64,000 nt of DNA from Halorussus rarus (GCF_003369835.1 NZ_QPMJ01000001.1:806001-870000), one strand, 5' to 3'. Shown: positions 34,473 to 44,779, counted from the stretch's first letter. Notes: generated from the letters alone by a model not told the origin. Numbers and translations: made by a program.

Positions 34473-35756
34473 ATGACAGCGTCGTCGCAGTCCGACATCG
34501 ACTACGCCGCCCGTGCGCGGGACGTGCTGGGGTTCTCGCGGTGGTGGCAGGTCGCGGCCGCCGCGGTGATGATGGGACTCATCAGCCCGTACCAGTACGT
34601 CTGGTCGTCCATCGAGTCGCCCATCGCCCGGTCGCTCGAACTCGACCCGACCGCGCTCGGGTTCGTGTTCACGCTGTTCGTCATCTTCCAGGCGGGGTCG
34701 CAGTTCCCGGTCGGGTGGTACCGCGACCGCCACGGGCCGCGGGGGCTGACCCTGCTGGCGGGCGTGCTGGCGGGGGGCGGCTACCTCGGACTCGCCTACG
34801 CGACCGAGCTCTGGCAGCTCTACGCCCTCTACTCGATCGGCGCGGTCGGCGTCGGCATCGTCTACACCGTCGCTGTCAACACCGCGCTCAAGTGGTTTCC
34901 CGACCGCCGAGGGCTGACCACCGGGCTCGGGACCATGGCGTTCGCCGGCGGTAGCGCGCTGTTCGTCCCGTACGTCCGGGCGAACGCGAGCGTCGGCGGC
35001 TACCCCGACGTCCTCCGAAACATGGGGCTGCTCATCGGGGTCGGGGTCCTCGTCGGCGCGCTGGTGCTTCGGGACCCGCCGACCGGGTGGGCCGAAGCGC
35101 TTGACGGTCGGGCCGACGAGGAGGTCGCAGAAGCCGACGCGGCGACGGATGACAGTGACGCCACCGCCGAGGGACAGTACACCTCCCGCGAGATGCTCCG
35201 GACGTGGCAGTTCTGGCTGATGTACGCCATGTTCGTCTGCGTCTCCGGGGCGGGGCTCATGCTGACCGCGAAGGTGGTGTCGTTCGCCCAGAACGTCGGG
35301 CTGACCGCGCTGACCGCCACCGCCGGCGCGACGGTGCTCCCGATCGCGGGCGGGGTCGGCCGACTCGTCGTCGGCGACCTCTCCGACCGGGTGGACCGCG
35401 AGCGGGCGATGGCCGTCTCGTTCACCCTCTGCGGCCTCGGCCTGTTCGCGGTGGTCTGGTCGGGCGTGGTCAACACCTCGCTGGGTTTCCTGGCGGCCGT
35501 GGTGCTGGCCACGTTCTTCTGGAGCCCCCAGTACACCCTCTTCCCGAGCGTGGTCGGGGACTACTACGGCCAGCGCCACTCCTCGGCCAACTACGCGCTG
35601 CTGTACTCCGGCAAGATGTGGGGCGGCGTCTTCGGCGGCGGGGTCGCGGGCTGGCTCGTGACCCGGACGAGCTGGCCGACCGCCTTCGCCCTCGGCGGCG
35701 GGCTCGCGGTACTCGCGGGTCTCGCGGCGCTGGTCCTCCGGGAGCCGGCCGCGTAG
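34473..35756 (+). CDS. OFA-type MFS transporter
   Basis: A 427-aa major facilitator with 12 predicted membrane helices. It matches the oxalate/formate antiporter (OFA) subgroup: FQAGSQFPVGWYRDRHGPRG between helices 2 and 3 (family motif A, residues about 72-91), YSIGAVGVGIVYTVAVNTALKWFPDRRGL around helices 4-5, and a central acidic cytoplasmic loop (residues about 210-240). Likely substrates are small carboxylates; this cannot be fixed from sequence. It is monocistronic. Confidence 0.88.
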   Translation: MTASSQSDIDYAARARDVLGFSRWWQVAAAAVMMGLISPYQYVWSSIESPIARSLELDPTALGFVFTLFVIFQAGSQFPVGWYRDRHGPRGLTLLAGVLAGGGYLGLAYATELWQLYALYSIGAVGVGIVYTVAVNTALKWFPDRRGLTTGLGTMAFAGGSALFVPYVRANASVGGYPDVLRNMGLLIGVGVLVGALVLRDPPTGWAEALDGRADEEVAEADAATDDSDATAEGQYTSREMLRTWQFWLMYAMFVCVSGAGLMLTAKVVSFAQNVGLTALTATAGATVLPIAGGVGRLVVGDLSDRVDRERAMAVSFTLCGLGLFAVVWSGVVNTSLGFLAAVVLATFFWSPQYTLFPSVVGDYYGQRHSSANYALLYSGKMWGGVFGGGVAGWLVTRTSWPTAFALGGGLAVLAGLAALVLREPAA

Positions 35757-36142
35757 CGACGTCTCCTCCTCCGTTGTTTCTCGGATCGACCGACTCCGGA
35801 CCGACCGCTTCTGCGTTGTCGTCCGGCCTGGACGCTCCGTTCGACTACCGCCTTCGATTTTCGCTCGGCCGCCTTCGCCTCGACACTCCATCCGGTGGTA
35901 ACTCCGGCCGACCTCGAATGAAGTCGCTCGCCGACCACGAGACGATAACCAGGAGAAATTTTCGACGGCGACTGAGACCCGACGAGAGACTACTTTCAGG
36001 CCGTTTTCGACTGGAAACAGTTTCGTAGCGTATCCATAAGTTATGGATATTCAATCGAATACATAAGATTCGCATATCAGAAACTGCTCGCTCAACTACG
36101 GGAAAGAATTATATACCTACCCCGCATATTCTGTAATGGATT
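35757..36142. other. 386-bp gap, no gene seen
   Basis: Frames here have no protein character. The right end is AT-rich, with AATTATATACC near 36106, the probable TATA box of the following small membrane protein. Confidence 0.5.
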
Positions 36143-36373
36143 ATGACTGGGTACTACGACCTCATCCTCGGACTGATTCCGCTCTCGCTCATCGGTGTGA
36201 CCGCCGCGCTCAGCGTCGTCGGCTTCTCGATCACCGCCGCCGTGCCGCTGGCTGCGAGCATCCCCGTGGCGCTCATCGGCCACGCTCTCTTCGTCAACAG
36301 TCCCGTCGACGATACCCAGTCTCCGACGGCGACTGCCGACTCCTCGTCCGCGACCTTCGAACCTGCCGATTAA
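36143..36373 (+). CDS. small two-helix membrane protein
   Basis: A 76-aa protein: MTGYYDLILGLIPLSLIGVT opens the first membrane helix, and AAVPLAASIPVALIGHALFV forms the second (residues about 32-51). An acidic Ser/Thr tail to residue 76 follows. Small proteins of this pattern are frequent in haloarchaea and are of unknown function. A TATA box about 30 bp upstream supports the start. Confidence 0.7.
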   Translation: MTGYYDLILGLIPLSLIGVTAALSVVGFSITAAVPLAASIPVALIGHALFVNSPVDDTQSPTATADSSSATFEPAD

Positions 36374-36506
36374 TCGGCGTCTCTTCCGCCTCTTGGACCT
36401 CTTTTCTTCCGGTTCGTTTTCGTCACCGTCGCTCGATTCTCTGTAGAATCCCGGATCGAGAGGCTCACCACTACCGTTGCGGAATCGGTGAGTGGACACT
36501 GCACAC

Positions 36507-36656
36507 CTATCGTTCTTCGATGGTGAGCAGTTGCATGGCCTCTCGAATGTGGAAGTGTTTCTCGGCGGTTTCGTCGGCGGACAGCGCCGCCCGCAGGTGA
36601 TGATGTACCCGTTTCCGGTGCTGCGTGGTGCGCGAACCTTGTTGCTCGTACGTCAC
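36507..36656 (-). CDS. 49-aa protein translationally coupled to the DUF7344-like regulator
   Basis: A 49-aa basic helical protein, starting GTG (VTYEQQGSRTTQHRKRV) and ending HIREAMQLLTIEER. The GTG overlaps the stop codon of the upstream regulator by one base (TAGTG), so translation is likely coupled. The pattern HHHLRAALSADETAEKHFHIREAMQLL looks like a two-helix unit. No family is recognised with certainty; the coupling and clean coding pattern argue that it is real. Confidence 0.6.
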   Translation of the reverse strand: MTYEQQGSRTTQHRKRVHHHLRAALSADETAEKHFHIREAMQLLTIEER

Positions 36657-36997
36657 TAGAGTTCGCCCTCTGATGAATCGTCGCGGTGGTCGTCCATCAG
36701 TCGGAGGAGTGGCGCTATCTCGTCGAACTTCGGCCCACGTCGTATCGTCCGTGCCTCCGCGTCCCACTTGATAAAGCCTTGCTCGGCCAATTTGGGCAAG
36801 TGAACGTGTTGTAGCTCCGCTTTCAATCGGTCGCGGTCGGCATCATCTGCCTCGGCTGGCGCGATATTGTCGGGTACGAACTCGTCCTCGGTGCGTGGGT
36901 TGTGGTCGGAGATCGCCACCAGGATGCGACGGCGCTGAACGTCACTCAGCGTGTCGAACATGGCGTCGAGTGACGCAGAATTAGTTGGGCGTGTCAT
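36656..36997 (-). CDS. DUF7344-like winged-helix regulator
   Basis: A 113-aa haloarchaeal winged helix protein. The opening LDAMFDTLSDVQRRRILVAI (residues about 9-28) and LQHVHLPKLAEQGFIKWDAE (about 66-85) are the helix and wing positions of DUF7344-type regulators, which resemble ArsR/MarR proteins. It presumably binds DNA as a dimer. ATG 36997 is preferred to the longer frame starting at 37084, whose extra residues show no similarity. It is followed, with a one-base overlap, by the 49-aa gene. Confidence 0.78.
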   Translation of the reverse strand: MTRPTNSASLDAMFDTLSDVQRRRILVAISDHNPRTEDEFVPDNIAPAEADDADRDRLKAELQHVHLPKLAEQGFIKWDAEARTIRRGPKFDEIAPLLRLMDDHRDDSSEGEL

Positions 36998-37658
36998 GGT
37001 CGTGATTCGCGTGAGACGAACGTACTCCATCTCTCGGTCACATGGTTCGGCGACGCGAGAAGGCACGACTGCGAACCGTAACAAACCACGACATTTTCAC
37101 GCTAACTGTTCTATTAAGGAACCGGGTGAATCGGCTCGCCCGCCCGAGTCACTCCGATGCCATTTCGATGACTGTCGGCTCTCTCGAAGGGGTTCGTTTC
37201 CGAGCGCACCGCCTTGCCCCATCGCCTTCTCCTCGATCGATAGGGCCCCAAACTCCCGTAGCGTGCTACTTAAACCCCATACCCGACAATGCCCGTCCAG
37301 GTGATGCGGTAGCAGGTCGACCCCTTCAGGAACTCATCGACGATGCCGAACTCAAGCCGAGTTAGCGCCAGCGGAGGCTGACACGCTTCGCCAGCATGTC
37401 AAGCAGGCCGGCCCGATCAGCAGGCCGTTGACGTCTGGGCAGAACTAGATAACGACTCCTACCTCCTCAAGGAAGACCAGTGAGCCGAATATCAGAATCC
37501 TACCGCCTCAATGTCCGTGAGCCGGGTTCTCCCCCATCTACCGATTGCTGAGTTCACGCTCTGAACCGACCACTGGGGTGCTGCGAGTGACGTGTTGGGG
37601 GTGCTTACTGATCGGACGCCTCTTGGTGACCCGATCGGTACAGCACGGGGCCCCCGGG
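36998..37658. other. 661-bp gap with a possible gene fragment
   Basis: No complete gene is visible. Around 37410-37484 a frame reads DQQAVDVWAELDNDSYLLKE and ends with a stop. It has normal haloarchaeal coding style and may be the 3' remnant of a lost gene. The remainder shows only shadow frames. Confidence 0.35.
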
Positions 37659-39155
37659 TCAGTCAGTTGCTTTCGTGTCTACGCCGTGAGTCGTTTCCTC
37701 CATCGAATCGTCTCCGAGGACATCCTGCTGCCACCGGCCACGGAAGAAGAAGACCGCCCCTGTGATGGCTGCGGTGACGTTGGAGAGCGCGATGGCGTAC
37801 CACGCACCGGTCGCACCGAGACTGAACACGAGTACGAGCAAGACGGCAGTAAGGGCACGGACTCCCCACAGCGTCGTTACTCCGATACCCATCGCAATCC
37901 GGGACGACCCGGACCCGTAGAAGGCCCCGTTCATCATGTGGTACGAGACCATGATGGCCCACGTCGGTGCGACGATACGGAGGAAGGTTGCACCGTGGCT
38001 GATTATCGGGTCGACCTCCGGGCCAGCGATAAACATCCCGATGATAGACCGGGCGAACCAGACAGTGACGACGCTGGCGACGAGGGAGGCCGTTGCGAGA
38101 ATTACAATAGCGACGTACACCGTGCGGCGTGCTCGCTCCCGGTGACCGCTACCGAGATTCTGTCCCACGATTGTCTCGACAGACATTCCCATCGCCACAG
38201 TGGGAAGCCAAACGAGCGAGACGAATCGGTTGCCGATACCGTATGCGGCGACGGCGTCAGTACCGACGGTGGCGATCAGCGCCGTCACGACGATGGCCGC
38301 GACGGATTGGGTACTCTGGTCGATGGCTCCGGGGCCCCCGATTCGGACGATCTTTGCGACGGTCTCTGATTCCAACAAGAGGTCTCGCCGTCCGAGTTGC
38401 AGGCCGACGCGTCCACCGAACAGCAGCCATAGGCCGACGACTGCTGCTACGGCCCGCGAAAGGACCGTCGCCACCGCCGCACCCGTCACCCCGAATCCGG
38501 TGAAGCCAGTGGCGGTGAACAGCGACTGCTGGAGACCGCCGAGGCCCACCCAACTAAACAGCGGATTTCCGGTGAATCCGAGGACGAAAAACGGATCGAG
38601 GACGATGTTGAGGCCGACGCTGAGTGCCATCAGGTACATCGGCGTCTTTGTATCGCCCCAGCCACGAAGCAGCGCCATGAAGACGTAAAACCCGAAGGTA
38701 AAGGGCATCCCAAGGACGATAACTCGTGTATACGTGACGGCAAGATTATGAACCGTCGTCTCCGCGGGAGCACCGATCGCCTGGAGTAAATGCGGAGCGA
38801 ACACCGCCCCGAGCGCCGCCATGCCGACCGAGAGCGAGCCGACGAACGCTATCGTCTGACCGGCGACGTGACCGAGTCGGTCGTCGTTGCCCGCACCGAC
38901 ATTCTGCGAGATGAGGATCGTTCCGGCATTGGTCATTCCCGCACCGATGCTTATCAGCAGGAAGATGAGTGGCCAGGAAAAGGAGAGCGCACTCACTGCA
39001 TCGGCACCAAGTTGACCGACCCAGAACGTATCGGTGAGGTTGTACGCCACTTGAAGCAACTGCGTCGCAGTGAGAGGCCCGGCAAGCGCGAGTAGTGGCC
39101 GAACAATCGAACCCTGGGTGAATCGATCCGCCCGGTCAGCGGAGGCGTCCGTCAC
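37659..39155 (-). CDS. MATE family efflux transporter
   Basis: A 498-aa multidrug and toxin extrusion protein with 12 predicted helices. Characteristic stretches are PLLALAGPLTATQLLQVAYNLTDTFWVGQLGADAVSALS near the start (cited by its parts, residues about 20-58) and the matching second half, VKIVRIGGPGAIDQSTQS near residue 272. Such proteins export drugs or metabolites in exchange for Na+ or H+. GC is slightly lower than average here. It is monocistronic; a palindromic element lies about 65-90 bp upstream. Confidence 0.9.
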   Translation of the reverse strand: MTDASADRADRFTQGSIVRPLLALAGPLTATQLLQVAYNLTDTFWVGQLGADAVSALSFSWPLIFLLISIGAGMTNAGTILISQNVGAGNDDRLGHVAGQTIAFVGSLSVGMAALGAVFAPHLLQAIGAPAETTVHNLAVTYTRVIVLGMPFTFGFYVFMALLRGWGDTKTPMYLMALSVGLNIVLDPFFVLGFTGNPLFSWVGLGGLQQSLFTATGFTGFGVTGAAVATVLSRAVAAVVGLWLLFGGRVGLQLGRRDLLLESETVAKIVRIGGPGAIDQSTQSVAAIVVTALIATVGTDAVAAYGIGNRFVSLVWLPTVAMGMSVETIVGQNLGSGHRERARRTVYVAIVILATASLVASVVTVWFARSIIGMFIAGPEVDPIISHGATFLRIVAPTWAIMVSYHMMNGAFYGSGSSRIAMGIGVTTLWGVRALTAVLLVLVFSLGATGAWYAIALSNVTAAITGAVFFFRGRWQQDVLGDDSMEETTHGVDTKATD

Positions 39156-39714
39156 TCTCCACCCCCGACGGCGATTCGGAGGTTACCCCGAACGAATAAT
39201 CGGGCTATTCGACTGTGCGCGGCTCGCTCTCGAATCGAGAGCCGCGGTCTGGTTGACTGACTGCGTTGCGATCTGTTCATCGAGATTCTTGTGTGTCTCG
39301 TCGGACGGCGTGGTCGTCGAACGATTCGCTATCGGTGTGCGAAAACGCAGGGCGCCAAAGTGAGCGCCGCCAGGGAAGCGCCAGCGGCGAGGGTCGGTTC
39401 AGGAAGGCCGTCGCTTTCGGTCACGGCGACCGACCGTGGGCCCGCGTGCATGGGGCCCGGCTACAGGGCGGCGCTCATGAGAGTTACCTGAGTCGACGGC
39501 AGTATCAGATAAATAAGTTCTGTCAACCGGGTAGTACGGAATCTGTATTCACCGGCTTCTCCGAGACACTCCCCGAAAACGGTGGCCCCACTACCGACGG
39601 GGAGTTCGTCAATCATTTCGAGCCTCCGCGTCGTCCGACCGGTGATTTAAGTACCACCGCTGTGATGTGAGGCGTGACTGTCGCGGGCGGCCGGACCGCC
39701 CGACGCGACCCACC
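39156..39714. other. 559-bp gap, no gene seen
   Basis: The stretch holds the upstream region of the MATE gene, with a palindromic GCTCTCGA/TCGAGAGC sequence near 39226-39242, and the promoter of the secretion ATPase operon (TTTAAG near 39647). No coding frame with haloarchaeal style is present. Confidence 0.45.
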
Positions 39715-41373
39715 ATGTCCGAGTCACCCCTGTCCGAGTGGACCGACGACGTCCGAATCCGCGTCCGGGAGTTCGAGCGCACGCTCCGGCGGACCGCGGA
39801 GGTGCTCCGGGGGTCGTCGATCTCGACCGACGAGTACGACCCCGCCGAGCACGGACCGCTGGTCACGTTCTCCGGCCTCGACGGCTACGAGGAGGTCGAC
39901 CGCTACTGGGTCGACGCGCCGTTCGCCTTCGTCTCCATCAACTACGACGACGCCGAGAACGAGCACCGGTACCACGTCGTCGAGCCCGAACTCGACGACC
40001 TCGAGACAGACCTGCTCGACCGGTTGCTCACCGACATCCGGAACTCGCTCATCCACCGGCGCGACGCCCGCGCGAACACCGACGACGACGCCACTGCCGA
40101 GGCCGTGCTGAAAGAGGAACTGCGAGAGCTCCTCTCGACGTACGGCGTGGAGGTCGACGCGGCGTCGTTCTACCGGCTGTTCTACTACCTCTTCCGGACG
40201 TTCCGCGGGTTCGGCCGGCTCGACCCGCTGCTGGCCGACCCCCACATCGAGGACGTCTCCTGCGACGGCTACGACGTCCCGCTGTTCGTCTACCACGACG
40301 AGTACACCGACATCGAGACCAACGTCGTCTACGACGAGACCGAACTCGACAACCTCGTGGTCCGGCTCGCCCAGCAGTCGGGCCGCCACGTCAGCATCGG
40401 CGACCCCGTCGTCGAGACCACCCTGCCGGACGGCTCCCGGGCCGAACTCGCGCTGGGCGAGGAGGTCACCCCGAGGGGGTCGGCGTTCACCATCCGGAAG
40501 TACGCCGACGAGCCGTTCACGCCCGTGGACCTCGTCGAGTACGGCACCTTCAGTCTCGACCAGATGGCCTACCTCTGGCTGGCCATCGAGAACAACAAGT
40601 CGCTCATCTTCGCTGGCGGGACCGCCTCCGGCAAGACCACCTCGATGAACGCCATCTCGATGTTCATCCCGCCGCGCTCGAAGGTGCTGACCATCGAGGA
40701 CACCCGCGAACTCGCGCTCTACCACGACAACTGGCTCTCGTCGGTCACCCGCGAGCGCCGGGGCGAGGGCGCCGACATCACGATGTACGACCTGCTGCGG
40801 TCGGCGCTGCGACACCGCCCGGAGTACATCGTGGTCGGCGAGGTCCGGGGCGAGGAGGCGATGACCCTGTTCCAGGCGATGAACACGGGCCACACCACCT
40901 ACTCGACGATGCACGCCGACTCGGTCCAGACCGTCATCAACCGCCTGGAGAACGACCCCATCAACGTCCCGCGGGCGATGATACAGAGCCTCGACGTCCT
41001 CTCGGTCCAGACCCTGACGTACGTCGGCGACGAGCGCGTCCGCCGGAACCGCGTCGTCGCCGAAATCGAGGGCATCGACCAGCGGACCGGCGACCTCGAC
41101 TACTCGACCGCGTTCTCGTGGCGCCCGGACGAGGACACCTTCCGACAGAGCGACAGCAGCGTCCTCGACGAGATACAGGACGAGCGGGGCTGGTCGCGGG
41201 GCGAGCTCCTCCGGGAGCTCCGGGACCGCGCCCGCGTTCTCCAGTACCTCCGCGAGCGCGGCGTCTCGGACTACCGGCGGTTCACCGCGATGGTAAACGA
41301 GTACTACGCCCAGCCGGACCGCGTGCTGGCCACCTTGGACCTCGACGAAGAGGTCTCGACCGGCTTCGAGTGA
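39715..41373 (+). CDS. type II/IV secretion (archaeal type IV pilus) ATPase
   Basis: A 552-aa hexameric motor ATPase of the PilB/GspE/ArlI group. Residues 1-120 form the N-terminal domain with [18 protein letters not shown]. The ATPase core shows Walker [10 protein letters not shown] (residues about 300-308), an Asp box ([10 protein letters not shown]), Walker B ([12 protein letters not shown]) and a His box ([12 protein letters not shown]). ATG 39715 is the start: the longer frame adds only an Arg-rich stretch. Its stop overlaps the ATG of the T2SF gene (TGATG). The pair should form the motor and platform of a pilus; no pilin gene lies nearby. Confidence 0.93.
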   Translation: MSESPLSEWTDDVRIRVREFERTLRRTAEVLRGSSISTDEYDPAEHGPLVTFSGLDGYEEVDRYWVDAPFAFVSINYDDAENEHRYHVVEPELDDLETDLLDRLLTDIRNSLIHRRDARANTDDDATAEAVLKEELRELLSTYGVEVDAASFYRLFYYLFRTFRGFGRLDPLLADPHIEDVSCDGYDVPLFVYHDEYTDIETNVVYDETELDNLVVRLAQQSGRHVSIGDPVVETTLPDGSRAELALGEEVTPRGSAFTIRKYADEPFTPVDLVEYGTFSLDQMAYLWLAIENNKSLIFAGGTASGKTTSMNAISMFIPPRSKVLTIEDTRELALYHDNWLSSVTRERRGEGADITMYDLLRSALRHRPEYIVVGEVRGEEAMTLFQAMNTGHTTYSTMHADSVQTVINRLENDPINVPRAMIQSLDVLSVQTLTYVGDERVRRNRVVAEIEGIDQRTGDLDYSTAFSWRPDEDTFRQSDSSVLDEIQDERGWSRGELLRELRDRARVLQYLRERGVSDYRRFTAMVNEYYAQPDRVLATLDLDEEVSTGFE

Positions 41374-43517
41374 TGTTGGAGTTCCTCCCTCTCGCGCTGG
41401 TGGCGGGCCTCGTCGCGCCGTTCGCAGTCGTTCCGCTCTCCCGGCGGGTCGACCGGGCGGTCGCCCACCTCGCGCTGACGGCGTTCGGCGGCTGGGTCGG
41501 GGGTCGCGGTCGCCATCGGGCCCGGCGTCGTCGACTGCTCCAGGCGGTCCACGTCGGCGAGACCTACCGGACCTACGCCGCGAAGACCTGGCTGTACGCC
41601 GGGGTCGCGGGGGTTGCCGGCAGCGTCCTCGGCGTCTACCTGGCCGCGGGCGCGCTGGCCGTCCTCCGGATCTCCCCCGAGGCGATGCGGGCGGCGCTAC
41701 CGACCCGGCTCGACTTCCTGGCGAGCCTCCTGGTCCTCCCGGACCTGTCGCTCGGGCAGTTGTTCGCGCTCCTGTTGACCAGCAGCGCGACCCTCGGCGT
41801 GGCGGCCGGCGGCCTCACCTACTGGCTCCGGTGGGAGACGCTCTCGTACCGGGCCAACGCCCGCGAGCGCAAGATCGACGAGAGCCTGCCCCGGACCGTG
41901 GCGTTCGTCTACGCCCTCTCGCGGAGCGGGATGGCGTTCCCCGAGATCCTGCGGACGCTCGCCCGCAACCGGGCGGTGTACGGCGAGGCCGCCGAGGAGT
42001 TCGGCGTCGCGGTCAAAGCGATGGACTACGCCGGGCTGGACGTGCTGACGGCCATCGAGCGCACCGCCGAGCGGACCCCCAGCGAGAAGTTCGGCGAGTT
42101 CGCCGACAACCTCGCCAGCGTCCTCCAGAGCGGCCAGAGCATCTCGGGCTACCTCGACGACCAGTACCGGCGCTACCAGGAGGACGCCGAGGCCCAGCAG
42201 GAGTCGTTCCTCGAACTCCTCGCCACGCTCGCTGAGGCGTACGTCTCGGTGTTCGTGGTCGCGCCGCTGCTGTTCATCACCATCCTCGTCATCATGGGAC
42301 TGATGGCACTGGGCGACACCCTGCCGCTGCTCCAGTTCCTGACGTACGCCGCGATTCCGCTGGCGAACGTCGGGTTCGTGGTCTACCTCGACAGCATCAC
42401 CGAGTCGCTCCGGGCGACCCGCGAGGCCCGCGACGTCGACCTCGCGTCCGCGGCGCTCGCCGGCGTCCGGCGCACGGACGACGACACCGCCGAGCGGACG
42501 GGTGTCCAGAAACCGGACGTCGACGGCGAGGCCGTCGTCGCGACCGAAGCGGTGCGCAGCGACGGCGGCCAGGTCGCAGACGAGGCCGTGCTGAACTTCG
42601 AGCGCCTGCGGGCCTTCGAGGACGTGCGCTGGATCCGCGAGGCGCTTGCCGACCCGGTGGCGACGGTCCGGGACGACCCGACGGTCGTGCTGTACGCGGC
42701 GGTCCCGCTCGGCCTGCTCTCGGTCCTGGTCCGGGCGTGGCCTCACCTCGTCGCCGGGACGTTCTCGCTCCGCGTCGCCGACGACTTCGTGGTCCAGGCC
42801 GCGCTGGTCGTCGTCGGCGCGTTCGCCGTCGTACAGGAGCTCCACCGCCGGCGCATCGCGGCCATCGAGGCCGCCGTGCCCGACTTCCTCGACCGCCTCG
42901 CCAGCGTCAACGAGGCGGGGATGTCGGTGGTCGAGAGCCTCGGCCGGATCGCCCGGAGCGACCTCGGCGCGCTCGACGAGGAGGTCGACCGGCTCTGGAC
43001 CGACATCGAGTGGGGCGTCGACGCCGAGGCCGCGCTCTACCGGTTCGAAGACCGCCTCGACACCCCGACCATCACCCGGGTCGTCTCGCTCATCGCCAAC
43101 GCGATGGCCGCCAGCGGCGACGTCGCGCGGGTGCTCCGCATCGCGGCCGACGACGCCCAGGCGTCCCGGCGGCTCAAGCGCCAGCGCCGCCAGGAGATGG
43201 TGACCTACGTGGTCATCATCTACCTCTCGTTCGCGGTGTTTCTGGTCATCGTGGCCGCGCTCGACGCCATCCTGATTCCGAACCTGCCGACCGACGCGGC
43301 CACGTCGACCGGCAGCGCCGTCGGGGGCGGGCCGCTCGCGAACATCTCCAGCGTCGACACCGACGCCTACACCCTGCTGTTCTTCCACGCCGCGCTGGTC
43401 CAGTCGGTGTGCTCGGGGCTGGTCGCCGGTCAGATGGGCGAGGGGAGCGTCCGGAACGGCGCCAAGCACGCGGCGGTCATGCTCGCCATCGCGTACGGCG
43501 TGTTCCTGGTGCTCTGA
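41373..43517 (+). CDS. type II secretion F domain (TadC/PilC-like) platform protein
   Basis: A 714-aa membrane protein with two T2SF domains, as usual in archaeal pilus platforms. The first is at residues about 160-310 (LPRTVAFVYALSRSGMAFPEILRTL at its start, cited by SLPRTVAFVYALS). The second is at about 490-640 (VPDFLDRLASVNEAGMSVVE). Several hydrophobic segments flank each. A variable charged linker of about 70 residues joins the halves. It anchors the ATPase encoded just upstream, with which it overlaps by one base. Confidence 0.93.
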   Translation: MLEFLPLALVAGLVAPFAVVPLSRRVDRAVAHLALTAFGGWVGGRGRHRARRRRLLQAVHVGETYRTYAAKTWLYAGVAGVAGSVLGVYLAAGALAVLRISPEAMRAALPTRLDFLASLLVLPDLSLGQLFALLLTSSATLGVAAGGLTYWLRWETLSYRANARERKIDESLPRTVAFVYALSRSGMAFPEILRTLARNRAVYGEAAEEFGVAVKAMDYAGLDVLTAIERTAERTPSEKFGEFADNLASVLQSGQSISGYLDDQYRRYQEDAEAQQESFLELLATLAEAYVSVFVVAPLLFITILVIMGLMALGDTLPLLQFLTYAAIPLANVGFVVYLDSITESLRATREARDVDLASAALAGVRRTDDDTAERTGVQKPDVDGEAVVATEAVRSDGGQVADEAVLNFERLRAFEDVRWIREALADPVATVRDDPTVVLYAAVPLGLLSVLVRAWPHLVAGTFSLRVADDFVVQAALVVVGAFAVVQELHRRRIAAIEAAVPDFLDRLASVNEAGMSVVESLGRIARSDLGALDEEVDRLWTDIEWGVDAEAALYRFEDRLDTPTITRVVSLIANAMAASGDVARVLRIAADDAQASRRLKRQRRQEMVTYVVIIYLSFAVFLVIVAALDAILIPNLPTDAATSTGSAVGGGPLANISSVDTDAYTLLFFHAALVQSVCSGLVAGQMGEGSVRNGAKHAAVMLAIAYGVFLVL

Positions 43518-43922
43518 GCGAACGCATCCACGTCCGACGGACGAGGCCCGTTATTTACCGGTCGGCGCGCGCTGGCGCGACCTCCGTGTCGCGCCATCGT
43601 CGTGCGAGGGATGAGGACCGCAGCGGAGTCTCGCTGAGCGTAGCGAAGCGAGGCTCGGAAGACGAGCAGAGCGAGTCTTCCGGTGCGAGGACCGCAAGAG
43701 GCTGGGGAGGTGTGAGGCTGTCGCGGTCCCGGTGCGGTTGCGGGACATATGTGACGGCAGTAGCTAGCTACCCGCTCATTGTCGAGTTTTTGAAACTACT
43801 TGTTCAACTGACATTCCGAATAGCAGTGACCAACCGTGAACCGACTATAGCACAGTGAAGACGTACAGAGAGTAGCTCGTCGGCATCGGTGCCGTTTTCA
43901 CGCCCTGTCACCACGGAGCCAC
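43518..43922. other. 405-bp gap, no gene seen
   Basis: It contains a low-complexity GC-rich part (43560-43720) with repeated GCGAAGCGAG and GAGCAGAGCGAG words, a common haloarchaeal intergenic pattern, and a less GC-rich right half. No gene is supported. Confidence 0.5.
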
Positions 43923-44621
43923 ATGGACGAGGCGGACTGCGACTTCGGCGGCTCTCCTACTGACGCCGACCGACGCGCCGAGGTCCGGGCGACCTACGAC
44001 TACATCGCGGACCACTTCGCAGAGACCCGCGAGTACGCCTGGCCGGAGGTCGAGGAGTTCGTCGCGGCGCTTGACGACCCCGAGACCGCGCTGGACCTCG
44101 GCTGCGGCAACGGGCGTCACGCGGAACTCCTCGCCGAGCGCGCCGACCGCGTGGTCGGCGCGGACGTCAGCCGGGGGTTGCTCGACGCGGCTCGCAAGCG
44201 GGCCACCGACCGAGCGTTCGACGTTGACCTCGTCCAGGCCGACGCCGCCCGCCTCCCGATCCGGGACGCGAGTATCGACGCGGCGGTGTACGTCGCGACG
44301 CTCCACCACCTGCCGACCCGCGCCGCCCGGGTCGACAGTCTGGACGAGCTCGCGCGCGTCCTCGCGTCGGGCGGGCGCGCGCTCGTGAGCGCGTGGAGCA
44401 CGGCCCACGACCGGTTCGACCGACCGGCGAGCGAGGCCGAGACTGGGTTCGACACCGCCGTCGACTGGACCCTGCCCGGCGGTGAGACGGTCGAGCGGTT
44501 CTACCACATCTACGCGCCCGCCGAGTTCCGGGACGACGTGGCCGAGAGCGCCCTGGAGCTGGTCGATTTCGAGCTCTCGAGCGGGAACTGCTACGGCGTC
44601 GCTCGCGCGCCGAAACAGTAA
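43923..44621 (+). CDS. class I SAM-dependent methyltransferase (Trm9/ABH8-like)
   Basis: A 232-aa methyltransferase. Motif I is LDLGCGNGRHAELLAE (residues about 58-73). The acidic ribose-binding residue is in VVGADVSRG, post-motif II is DAARLPIRDASIDAAVYVATLHHL, and the C-terminus has VERFYHIYAPAEFRDDV. That ending and overall layout resemble the Trm9/ABH8 tRNA-uridine methyltransferase group, but small-molecule substrates are equally possible. It lies 160 bp upstream of tRNA-Gly. Confidence 0.85.
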   Translation: MDEADCDFGGSPTDADRRAEVRATYDYIADHFAETREYAWPEVEEFVAALDDPETALDLGCGNGRHAELLAERADRVVGADVSRGLLDAARKRATDRAFDVDLVQADAARLPIRDASIDAAVYVATLHHLPTRAARVDSLDELARVLASGGRALVSAWSTAHDRFDRPASEAETGFDTAVDWTLPGGETVERFYHIYAPAEFRDDVAESALELVDFELSSGNCYGVARAPKQ

Positions 44622-44779
44622 GGCCCTTATTGCCGGGTGGCGAATTTCGGGATGCCACGACGCGTGCCGGCAGTCAGACGGACCACAGCCGTCGACACTC
44701 GGCACGTGTGAGCGCCGGTGGTGAGCAAATCCGGAGGATTTGCGAGCCTCGGCGCACAAGTGAGCGAAGCGAACGCAGT

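Noticed and set aside
36136-36600. 154-codon frame starting 7 bp before the two-helix membrane protein
   Set aside because: It is an Arg-rich shifted frame of the real small membrane protein gene and has no domain character.
39738-41372. Very long open frame that would extend the T2SF protein upstream to 1259 residues
   Set aside because: It is the +1 shadow of the secretion ATPase and is extremely Arg/Pro/His rich. The true start is ATG 41373, overlapping the ATPase stop.
43560-43730. Possible CRISPR-like repeats (GCGAAGCGAG, GAGCAGAGCGAG words)
   Set aside because: The words are short, irregularly spaced and degenerate, with no unique spacers; they match the common low-complexity intergenic pattern of haloarchaea.
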